This document shows, piece by piece, positions 9,877 through 17,209 of a stretch of DNA of 64,000 bases. The position numbers and the translations under genes are program-made. The notes beneath the pieces were generated by a model, which saw only the letters and a list, made by a program, of their open reading frames with translations, did no database searches and had not been told where the DNA came from. Origin of the DNA: an uncultured Muribaculaceae bacterium (GTDB taxonomy: Bacteria; Bacteroidota; Bacteroidia; Bacteroidales; Muribaculaceae); the NCBI GenBank assembly GCA_947178505.1, contig CAMWYR010000001.1:62001-126000 (forward strand). Reading direction: 5' to 3'. Every line of letters begins with the position of its first letter. The stretch's first letter is position 1.

Positions 9877-10881
9877 ATGACTGACTTGCAGGTAGACATC
9901 AAAGAGAATGATATATTAGAACTATCATCTGAATTACTCAATACCCTCCTCAAAGACCATACTTTGAGTACTGACGAGTGTCAAGTCAATATTTTTTGGG
10001 CAACCGATAACTATGCCAATCGTGGAAAAGGCTATCAATATGGCGACCAAATTACTATTGAATCCATTACAGGCGCAAACGGCAACGTGATTGTACCGCG
10101 AGCTGTAAAGTCTCGCGAACAGCAGCAACAACGCAGCCGTGAAATGGCGGAGGTGTTCACTCCGTCGTGGATATGCAACAAGCAAAACAATCTCGTTGAT
10201 AATGCTTGGTTCGGTCGTGAGGGCGTTTTCAATACAGAGGTTGACAACCCCGATGGCTCCCACTCGTGGATTGTCAATACTGAGCCTATTGTTTTTCCTG
10301 AGGGCAAAACTTGGCGTGACTATGTTAATGAAAACCGTCTCGAAATAACGTGTGGCGAAGCTCCATATCTTGTTAGCCGCTACGATACCGTAACCGGTGA
10401 GCCTATTGCCGTTGAACGTCGTATCGGATTACTTGACCGAAAACTTCGCATCATCGGAGAGAATACTTCTACTTCCGGCGAATGGCTCAAAGCCGCTCAA
10501 TCGGCTTATCAAAGCATCTACGGCTTCGAGTGGCAGGGTGACAATCTCGTTCTCGCCCGCGAAGCGTTGCTATATACTTTCGTTGACTACTACCGAGCCA
10601 AGTTCGGTAAAGATCCTCAACTCAAATCACTACTTTATATCGCCTATATTATTTCTTGGAATATATGGCAGATGGATGGACTCAAAGGCGTTATCCCTAA
10701 TTCGTGCGGTGAGCGTCGCACTGTGGTGTACGACCTTTTCGGAGAGACTGAAACCGTGAGCCAATGCGAAGGGTGCAAGTCGGGCGATATAAAAAAACAT
10801 AACGGCACATACGCTCTAATTAAAGACTGGAGCGCACCGAAAGCGAAACAAAAAATCCGATTCATCGACCTTATTAAATAA
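9877..10881 (+). CDS. Methylase-like subunit of a restriction or defence system
   Basis: A 334-aa soluble protein. AEVFTP at residues 91-96, within SREMAEVFTPSWICNKQNN, resembles the TP motif (motif X) of N6-adenine methyltransferases. LEITCGEAPYLVSRYD (155-170) sits where the SAM-binding motif I would be expected, but it lacks the DPxxGxG form. I see no NPPY/DPPY catalytic motif anywhere. A late Cys pair (CEGC, 297-300) may bind metal. The gene ends 5 bases before the next start, so the two are co-transcribed and probably act as partners. The likely role is a methyltransferase subunit that is inactive alone, or a recognition/assembly subunit. This is inference. Confidence 0.7.
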   Translation: MTDLQVDIKENDILELSSELLNTLLKDHTLSTDECQVNIFWATDNYANRGKGYQYGDQITIESITGANGNVIVPRAVKSREQQQQRSREMAEVFTPSWICNKQNNLVDNAWFGREGVFNTEVDNPDGSHSWIVNTEPIVFPEGKTWRDYVNENRLEITCGEAPYLVSRYDTVTGEPIAVERRIGLLDRKLRIIGENTSTSGEWLKAAQSAYQSIYGFEWQGDNLVLAREALLYTFVDYYRAKFGKDPQLKSLLYIAYIISWNIWQMDGLKGVIPNSCGERRTVVYDLFGETETVSQCEGCKSGDIKKHNGTYALIKDWSAPKAKQKIRFIDLIK

Positions 10882-10886
10882 TCGGC

Positions 10887-13800
10887 ATGGAATATTTCTC
10901 TAATCTTAAAGCAAAGTTGATTTACGTGTTCCGCATACCTGATGCGGCACACGCTGACTGCGTCAAAATTGGCGAAGCTACTTTTGAGGACGGCAACATT
11001 ACATTACCGCCCAACAGCAGTGCACTCAATAAGGCAGCTCGCGCTCGTATCGACCAGTATACCAAGACCGCCGGTATCAACTATGAACTTCTCCATACTG
11101 AAATTGCTATCTTTGTCCGTAACGGCAAACTCGGTGCCGTCAATGACAAAGAGGTTCACGACGTTTTACTCCGCAGCGGTATTAAGCGTAAAGAGTTTCA
11201 GCACGTCAGTGGTGCTAACGAATGGTTCTGTTGCGACCTCGAAACCGCCAAGAAAGCTATCGCTGCTGTAAAGGAGGGTAGGAAAGCTCTGCAAGGCCAC
11301 GAAATTTCCATTGGACAATCGCCCATTCAGTTCCGCCCCGAACAGCAAGAGGCCATCATCAAGACTCTTAAGCAATTCAAGAAAGGTAATCAAATGCTTT
11401 GGAACGCAAAGATGCGTTTTGGTAAAACCCTTTCGGCTTTGCAGGTTGTCAAGGAGCGTGGCGACTTCCGCCGCGTACTTATCCTCACACACCGCCCCGT
11501 GGTCGATGCCGGTTGGTTTGAAGATTTCGGTAAGATATTTTACGATTCTCCTCAGTGGGCTTACGGCTCTAAGAATAAAGGCGATTCATTCCATTCGCTT
11601 GAAAATCGAGCAAAAAAAGGTGAAGCAAATTATATCTACTTTGCCTCTATGCAGGACCTCCGAGGTTCTGAACTTGTTGGCGGCAACTTTGATAAGAACA
11701 ATGATGTTTTCTCAACTCCATGGGATTTAATAATTGTCGATGAAGCACACGAAGGCACCCAGACCGAACTTGGTAAGGCTGTGATGAAGGAACTTACCAA
11801 AGAGAAAACTAAAGTCCTTCGACTCTCCGGAACTCCCTTTAATCTTCTTGACGACTTCAAGGAGGAGGAAATCTACACGTGGGATTACGTTATGGAGCAG
11901 CGCGCAAAAGCGCAATGGGATATAGACCACCCCGGCGACCATAACCCATATGCTGGTCTCCCTCGCCTTAATATCTACACGTACGACCTCGGCCGACTGA
12001 TGAACGAGTATGCCGATGAAGATATTGCTTTCAACTTCCGCGAGTTCTTCCGTACTAACGACGACGGCGAGTTTGTACATAAGGCTCATGTTGAAAATTT
12101 CCTCAATCTTCTCACTAAGACCGACGAGGAAAGTATGTATCCCTTTGCCAACAAACGTTATCGCGAAATATTCCGGCACACCCTTTGGATGTTGCCGGGC
12201 GTGAAGGCAGCAAAAGCTCTTTCCTCAATGCTCAAAAATCATCCTGTATTCGGAATGTTTGAGATTGTTAACGTAGCCGGCGACGGCGACGAGGAGGAAG
12301 CTAACGAGGAAGCACTGCGAAAGGTAGAGAAAGCCATCGGTAAAGACCCCGACCAAACACGCACAATTACTCTCTCCTGTGGTCGTCTGACTACCGGTGT
12401 AAGCGTAAAGCCTTGGATGGGCGTGTTTATGCTGTCGGGAAGTTTCAACACTGCCGCCTCCGCTTATATGCAGACCATTTTCCGTGTGCAGACCCCGGCA
12501 ACAATCAATGGCCGCGTCAAGGAGGACTGCTATGTGTTTGACTTCGCGCCCGACCGCACACTTAAAGTACTTGCCGAAACCGCAAAGATTTCAACCAAAG
12601 CAGGTAAGCAGGGAGAAAGCGATAGAAAGCAACTCGGCGAATTCCTTAACTTCTGCCCGATAATTTCGGTGGAGGGTAGTCAAATGCGTCAGCTAAACAC
12701 CGAGCACATGCTTCAGCAACTCAAACGTGTTTACGTGGAGCGAGTAGTGCAGAATGGTTTTGAGGACGGATACCTCTATAACGACGAGCTGATGAAACTC
12801 TCAGATGTCGACATTAAGGAATTCAATGACCTGAAAGGCATTATAGGCACAACAAAGGCGATGGCTAAGACCAATAAAATCGACATTAACAATCAAGGTC
12901 TTACCGATGAGGAATATGCTGAATTAGACGACTTAGATAAAGAAAACAGAAAAAAAGGGAAAAATAAGAAGGAACTTACACCCGAACAAAAGGCTCGCCT
13001 CGAAGAATTGAAGAAGAAGAAAAAGGTTAAGGAAGATGCTATCTCAATTCTTCGCGGTATTTCAATCCGTATGCCGTTGATGATATACGGTGCAAAAGTT
13101 GAGAACGAGGACGAAGAACTTACCATTGACAACTTTACTCAACTTGTCGACCCGAAGTCGTGGGAAGAATTTATGCCGCGCGGTGTAACCAAACAACGTT
13201 TCAACGCCTTTAAGAAATATTACGACCCTGATATCTTTACTGCCGCGGCTAAGCGCATCCGCGCAATGGCTCGCGCTGCCGACCGCCTTTCGATCGAAGA
13301 ACGCATTGAACGCATTGCCGCTATCTTCGATACGTTCCGCAATCCGGACAAAGAAACAGTCCTGACTCCGTGGCGCGTAGTCAATATGCACATGAGCGAC
13401 ACTCTTGGCGGATATACTTTCTTCAACGAGAACTTCTCGGAAACTATTGAAGAACCACGCTTTGTCGAGCGAGGCGATATAACTACCGATGTTTTCTCGC
13501 CAGATAGTCACCTCCTTGAAATCAATTCAAAGTCGGGTCTTTATCCTCTCTATCTGGCATATAACGTCTACCGCTCGCGTATGCGAAATGCGATGTTCTC
13601 ACCGGAATCTCTCGAAGAACATCAAGCTATTTGGGATGCAGCCGTAGCAGAAAATATCTTCGTTATCTGCAAGACACCTATGGCAAAACGTATCACTGAG
13701 CGAACTCTCCTTGGCTTCCGTAAAGGTAAAACCAATATGTGGGCTCCAGAAGACTTAATCAACAAAATTAAAAATCAACCCGAACTTTTCATCAAGAAAG

Positions 13801-14855
13801 TTCACGACCTCGTAGGTAAAGACGTGAAAATAAAAGCAATAGTAGGTAATCCACCGTATCAAGAAGAAGGAGAAAGTACTCGTAAGGCACCAATATACCA
13901 TTTATTCTACGATGCATCATTTAGACTTGCTCCTATCGTAACTCTGATTACCCCCGGAAGGTATTTATTCAGAGTAGGCCAGACTCCTTCAGAGTGGATG
14001 GATAAAATGTTGTCAGATACACATTTCAAGGTTGTTGACTATTTCCAAAAGTCTAGCGAAGTGTTTCCAACTGTGGACATAAAAGGAGGAGTTGCTATTG
14101 GGTTTAGAAATTCGGAAAAGGAATTCGGAGCAATCGGCTTCTTCTCAGAATTTCCCCAACTTGTATCTATCATGAACAAAGTAAAATCTCATAATGACTT
14201 CGTATATGGGGCTTTTACACAAATGGTTTCATCACAAGGTATATACCGTTTTTCAGATTATGCCCTGAATAACATACCTCGTATAATAGAAGTTCAAGGC
14301 AAAGGTACAGCAGCAAAAATCACATCAAATGCCTTTGAAAATCTGACAGAAATTTTTGTCGATTCAGAACAAAAGATTGAAGGTAAGGGCGTTCAAATCA
14401 TGGGTCGTGTAAAAGGAGGACGCGAAATCCGATGGATAAACGCTAAATACTTGCAACCATGTGACTACCTAGATTTTTATAATGTATTTGTTCCCGAGGC
14501 TAATGGCACAGGTGCCATCGGCGAGGTGCTCAGCACGCCGGTAATCGGCGTGCCGGTAATCGGACACACGGACACCTTCCTCAGCATCGGCAAGTTTGCC
14601 TCTGCTGAGGAGGCGTCCGCGTGTTTGAAATACGTCAAGTCAAAATTTGCCCGGTGTTTATTAGGAACCCTCAAAGCTACCCAACACAACCCTAAAGATA
14701 CTTGGGCCAATGTCCCGATGCAAGACTTCACTGAGAATAGTGATATTGACTGGAGTAAGAGTATAGAGGAAATCGACGCGCAGCTTTATGCTAAATATCG
14801 TCTCAGTGACGATGAGATAGCTTTTATTGAGTCAATGATAAAACCGATGAGATAA
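10887..14855 (+). CDS. T5orf172 + superfamily 2 helicase + NPPY adenine methylase fusion
   Basis: A 1,322-aa multi-domain protein. Residues about 10-125 resemble a T5orf172 (GIY-YIG-type) domain, with YVFRIPD, KIGEA and NEWF. The helicase has Walker A AKMRFGKT (174-181), DEAH (285-288), SGTPFN (314-319) and an arginine-finger-like YMQTIFRVQTP (527-537). A charged Lys/Glu linker covers about 665-720. The methylase part has TPWRVVNMHMSDTLGG (827-842), LLEINSKSGLYPLYL (876-890) and the catalytic NPPY (988-991), then a putative DNA-recognition region (about 1000-1300). Together these suggest a single-chain restriction-modification enzyme driven by ATP. No PD-(D/E)xK nuclease is obvious, so the T5orf172 domain is the candidate nuclease. 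The recognition region has a local base-composition break. Confidence 0.8.
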   Translation: MEYFSNLKAKLIYVFRIPDAAHADCVKIGEATFEDGNITLPPNSSALNKAARARIDQYTKTAGINYELLHTEIAIFVRNGKLGAVNDKEVHDVLLRSGIKRKEFQHVSGANEWFCCDLETAKKAIAAVKEGRKALQGHEISIGQSPIQFRPEQQEAIIKTLKQFKKGNQMLWNAKMRFGKTLSALQVVKERGDFRRVLILTHRPVVDAGWFEDFGKIFYDSPQWAYGSKNKGDSFHSLENRAKKGEANYIYFASMQDLRGSELVGGNFDKNNDVFSTPWDLIIVDEAHEGTQTELGKAVMKELTKEKTKVLRLSGTPFNLLDDFKEEEIYTWDYVMEQRAKAQWDIDHPGDHNPYAGLPRLNIYTYDLGRLMNEYADEDIAFNFREFFRTNDDGEFVHKAHVENFLNLLTKTDEESMYPFANKRYREIFRHTLWMLPGVKAAKALSSMLKNHPVFGMFEIVNVAGDGDEEEANEEALRKVEKAIGKDPDQTRTITLSCGRLTTGVSVKPWMGVFMLSGSFNTAASAYMQTIFRVQTPATINGRVKEDCYVFDFAPDRTLKVLAETAKISTKAGKQGESDRKQLGEFLNFCPIISVEGSQMRQLNTEHMLQQLKRVYVERVVQNGFEDGYLYNDELMKLSDVDIKEFNDLKGIIGTTKAMAKTNKIDINNQGLTDEEYAELDDLDKENRKKGKNKKELTPEQKARLEELKKKKKVKEDAISILRGISIRMPLMIYGAKVENEDEELTIDNFTQLVDPKSWEEFMPRGVTKQRFNAFKKYYDPDIFTAAAKRIRAMARAADRLSIEERIERIAAIFDTFRNPDKETVLTPWRVVNMHMSDTLGGYTFFNENFSETIEEPRFVERGDITTDVFSPDSHLLEINSKSGLYPLYLAYNVYRSRMRNAMFSPESLEEHQAIWDAAVAENIFVICKTPMAKRITERTLLGFRKGKTNMWAPEDLINKIKNQPELFIKKVHDLVGKDVKIKAIVGNPPYQEEGESTRKAPIYHLFYDASFRLAPIVTLITPGRYLFRVGQTPSEWMDKMLSDTHFKVVDYFQKSSEVFPTVDIKGGVAIGFRNSEKEFGAIGFFSEFPQLVSIMNKVKSHNDFVYGAFTQMVSSQGIYRFSDYALNNIPRIIEVQGKGTAAKITSNAFENLTEIFVDSEQKIEGKGVQIMGRVKGGREIRWINAKYLQPCDYLDFYNVFVPEANGTGAIGEVLSTPVIGVPVIGHTDTFLSIGKFASAEEASACLKYVKSKFARCLLGTLKATQHNPKDTWANVPMQDFTENSDIDWSKSIEEIDAQLYAKYRLSDDEIAFIESMIKPMR
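14526..14562. repeat. In-frame short direct repeat in the recognition region
   Basis: CCGGTAATCGG occurs twice about 15 bases apart and encodes the PVIGVPVIG stretch near residues 1218-1226. It lies where base composition jumps from A/T-rich to G/C-rich within the gene. Confidence 0.6.
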
Positions 14856-14876
14856 TCCAATCAATACACGCGGTTT

Positions 14877-15095
14877 GTGCAGGCGGTTGGTGTTGACAGG
14901 GTGCGGGGCGTAGGGTTGATAGCGAACAAGATACCGTTGGTAAGCAACCGCGTGGATGAGAAGTATCGGTCGGCACAGAAACCGCTCGGGGGCGGTTGGT
15001 GGCTGATGACGTGTTCGGACACGGCGACGAAACGGAAACAGATACAGAGTATCGCCGCGGCGTTGGGGATTTCAGTCGACGTGAAGATAGTATAA
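14877..15095 (+). CDS. Small ORF behind the helicase-methylase gene, unrecognised
   Basis: A 72-aa product from a GTG start, with a compact, plausible C-terminal sequence (GGGWWLMTCSDTATKRKQIQ then SIAAALGISVDVKIV). It lies in exactly the same reading frame as the 1,322-aa gene, and the frame is open from the codon after that gene's TAA (14853-14855). It could be a separate third gene, the remnant C-terminus of a lost gene, or a readthrough extension. The preceding protein ends in a natural-looking FIESMIKPMR, which favours a separate gene or a remnant. Its codons (AGG, CGG, ATA, TTG, GGG) differ from the neighbours. I do not recognise the family. Confidence 0.5.
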   Translation: MQAVGVDRVRGVGLIANKIPLVSNRVDEKYRSAQKPLGGGWWLMTCSDTATKRKQIQSIAAALGISVDVKIV

Positions 15096-15112
15096 GCCGG
15101 GCGCGACCCGAA

Positions 15113-15173
15113 ATGCCGCGCCACCACCAGATCTGTAAACGGACGCCACCACCCTACAGGTCGGGTGGTGGCG
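15113..15173. repeat. Inverted repeat at the right end of the cassette
   Basis: CGCCACCACCC (15144-15154) pairs perfectly with GGGTGGTGGCG (15163-15173) across an 8-base loop. A further CGCCACCACC lies at 15118-15127. No T-run follows on either strand, so this is not a canonical terminator. The gap between the gene at 14855 and the one at 15200 (344 bases) otherwise holds only the small ORF. Confidence 0.75.
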
Positions 15174-15199
15174 CCGCAGTTGTGTCGCGCGGGGATGGC

Positions 15200-15823
15200 T
15201 TAGCGGAGAAGAAGTTGTTTCTCCTGCCCTACCGTAATGGGCGACGAATGACCTGAAAGGAGCACCGTATCATCGGGAAGTGTAAATATCTTATTTACGA
15301 TAGATTCCTCAAGAATTCTACGGTTGCCTCCAGGGAAGTTGGTCAGGCCGGGCCCATGCTGATAAAGTAAATCACCAACAAAAGCAGCCTTCTCACGCTC
15401 TGAATAGTAGGTCACTGATCCCGGAGTATGACCCGGAGTATGAATTACTTTCAGATAGCATTCCGAGTTTGCCTTCAACCGGATTATCTCGCCATCATGC
15501 AGTTCTTCGTAATGAGGGACTGTAATTGGGTCATAATTGCTGCTCAGATTCAAGTATGGATCTGTAAGATACTTTGCATCCTCCGGATAGATATAAATAG
15601 GAGCCACAAGTTTCTCGCGCAATAATTCGGCTGCGCCGATATGGTCGAAATGTCCGTGAGTGAGCAGAATTTTTTCTATCTTCCAACCATTGCGGACCAC
15701 TGTATCATAAATCAGACCGGCCTGGGCACCCGGATCAATTAAGAATCCGGCTTTAGAATGAGGATCGATATAGAAGTAGGTGTTTTCAAGAAATACACCC
15801 TCTACCTGCAATTCCTTAATCAT
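15200..15823 (-). CDS. Metallo-beta-lactamase-fold hydrolase, glyoxalase II-like
   Basis: A 207-aa cytoplasmic protein. The zinc-binding signature THGHFDH is at residues 55-61, later ligands are in HTPGHTPGS and the FVGDLLY aspartate, and HSSPI is near the C-terminus. This short form (no separate substrate domain) is common in Bacteroidetes and typically acts on thioesters or on sulfur compounds. The exact substrate is unknown. It is third in a minus-strand operon with the MarR-like and DsbA-like genes (38-base gap upstream), suggesting a role in thiol or electrophile stress. Confidence 0.85.
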   Translation of the reverse strand: MIKELQVEGVFLENTYFYIDPHSKAGFLIDPGAQAGLIYDTVVRNGWKIEKILLTHGHFDHIGAAELLREKLVAPIYIYPEDAKYLTDPYLNLSSNYDPITVPHYEELHDGEIIRLKANSECYLKVIHTPGHTPGSVTYYSEREKAAFVGDLLYQHGPGLTNFPGGNRRILEESIVNKIFTLPDDTVLLSGHSSPITVGQEKQLLLR

Positions 15824-15861
15824 GACTTTTTCCTTTCTACTGAATTAACAATTCTTCCGGT

Positions 15862-16587
15862 TTAAAGAAGCTGACAACCGTCGGGGCCGCACTGGTGCGG
15901 ACGTTCAGCGGCAGTATTGTCGGTAGATGCGGCTACTTCTTCCTGCTTTTTAAGTTCGCGACGGAGCGCCGACTTGAAACCATCCTCGGTCATGGCACCG
16001 GGCACTGCGAAATCACCATTAAATATAATGTAGGGAACGCCGCGCACCCCGCGCATCATGGCCTCGCGCTCGTCGAAACGCACCTCATCGTCATATTTGT
16101 CGGATTCGAGCACTTCCTTCACCTCAGCCTCGTTCATGCCGACACCGACAGCCTTGTCGAGCAGCACTTTATGGTCGGCAAGCACAAGGTTCTCAACGAA
16201 ATAGGCCTGGAACAGTGCCTCGTTGAGCCGGCCGACAGTCTCGCGGTCATATTTAGCTTCGGCAAGTTTCATCAGGCGGTGTGCGTCGCGGGTGTTCGAA
16301 TATTGGGTGGTCATATAATTGAAGTCAATTCCAAGATCGCGGCCGAGTTGTGAGATTTGCTCAATCTGCTCCTTGGCGGCTTCGAGAGGCAGACGGTATT
16401 TCATTGCAAAACGCTCCGGAGTGGGACCTTCAACTTCCTTAGGCGCGTCAGGATTAAGTTCAAACGCCCGGAAGTCGATATTCACCTGATCTTCAAGACC
16501 AAGATCACGGATAGCATTCTGCAGACGGGTTTCGCCGATATAGCAATAAGGGCATGCAAAGTCAGACCAAATTGTGAGTGTCATCAT
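15862..16587 (-). CDS. DsbA/FrnE-like thiol oxidoreductase
   Basis: A 241-aa thioredoxin-fold protein with no signal peptide, so probably cytoplasmic like FrnE. The active site CPYC is at residues 12-15 in WSDFACPYCYIGE. The cis-proline loop appears as GVRGVPYIIFN. An all-helical insertion lies between about 55 and 160. The tail carries two more cysteines (CGPDGC), as seen in FrnE-type proteins. It lies 29 bases behind the MarR-like gene and 38 before the MBL gene, in one operon. An alternative start is the second Met. The role is likely disulfide exchange or stress protection. Confidence 0.88.
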   Translation of the reverse strand: MMTLTIWSDFACPYCYIGETRLQNAIRDLGLEDQVNIDFRAFELNPDAPKEVEGPTPERFAMKYRLPLEAAKEQIEQISQLGRDLGIDFNYMTTQYSNTRDAHRLMKLAEAKYDRETVGRLNEALFQAYFVENLVLADHKVLLDKAVGVGMNEAEVKEVLESDKYDDEVRFDEREAMMRGVRGVPYIIFNGDFAVPGAMTEDGFKSALRRELKKQEEVAASTDNTAAERPHQCGPDGCQLL

Positions 16588-16616
16588 AGTTTTATTCCTT
16601 TCTAATAGTTGATTAA

Positions 16617-17051
16617 TTATTTGCTTTTGATAATCTTCTGTAACACCTCGTTAAAAACTTCAAACTTCTCTGTGCCGACTAAGTCAAGCAACGCCTGATG
16701 TCGAGAATCGGCCACGTGCAGAACCTTCGGCTCCATTGCGCGGGATTTGTCGGTGAGATAGACGCGCATGCATTTATAACTGACGGTCTGCGTCGCTACC
16801 AATCCCTTTTTCACGAGGGCAGATACCGCACGACAGACCCCGGCGCGGTCGCGGCCGACCATATCGGCAATCTCGCATTGCTGAAGCCCCTCCTGCGAGT
16901 ATATGGCCCGGAGCACGAGATACTCAAGCGGCGTTAGTGGAAGCGCAGCGTCACGCAGCGCATTCTCCAACTGGCTGAGAAGTATTTGATTAGCACAGCC
17001 AATCATGCAGCCTATCGCCGAGGAGGAATAGGGTGTCTTTTTCGTTTTCAT
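16617..17051 (-). CDS. MarR-family regulator, possibly OhrR-like
   Basis: A 144-aa winged-helix repressor. The DNA-binding helix-turn-helix and wing occupy about residues 55-105 (LQQCEIADMVGRDRAGVCRA then VSALVKKGLVATQ). Cysteines at positions 15 and 19 lie in the first helix. In OhrR-type members a cysteine at this position senses organic peroxides, so redox sensing is plausible but inferred. It is first in the operon with the DsbA-like and MBL genes and would be expected to repress it. The promoter is between 17052 and 17157. Confidence 0.87.
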   Translation of the reverse strand: MKTKKTPYSSSAIGCMIGCANQILLSQLENALRDAALPLTPLEYLVLRAIYSQEGLQQCEIADMVGRDRAGVCRAVSALVKKGLVATQTVSYKCMRVYLTDKSRAMEPKVLHVADSRHQALLDLVGTEKFEVFNEVLQKIIKSK

Positions 17052-17157
17052 CGTGGTGTGTTTTTCATTTTATATCTATATAACATCGCGAAAGCTGAAA
17101 TGGTTGCGTGCGCAATCATTTTTATTTTATATTTCGGAGGTCTTAACACTCTTTAAT

Positions 17158-17188
17158 TTTGCATATTGAGCAAAATGAGATAACTTTG
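17158..17188 (+). promoter_or_regulatory. Promoter of lptD
   Basis: TTTG (17158-17161), 19 bases, TAACTTTG (17181-17188) is a full consensus match. It overlaps an upstream in-frame TTG at 17159, so translation must start further down, at TTG 17210. That leaves a very short leader. Confidence 0.85.
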
Positions 17189-17209
17189 CAGTTTGAAAAC
17201 TCCAACAAC

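Noticed and set aside
9877..14855. BREX, DISARM or classic type I/III restriction system
   Set aside because: No PglX/PglZ, DrmA/B, HsdS or Mod/Res pair is visible; the layout is a helicase-methylase fusion with a small partner.
9877..14855. The two cassette genes as one gene broken by a frameshift
   Set aside because: The first has its own stop and the second a good ATG 5 bases on, and each carries a separate TP/motif-I-like set, so they look like two real genes.
15144..15173. Terminator at the cassette's right end
   Set aside because: The stem is perfect but no T-run follows on either strand, so I list it as an inverted repeat only.
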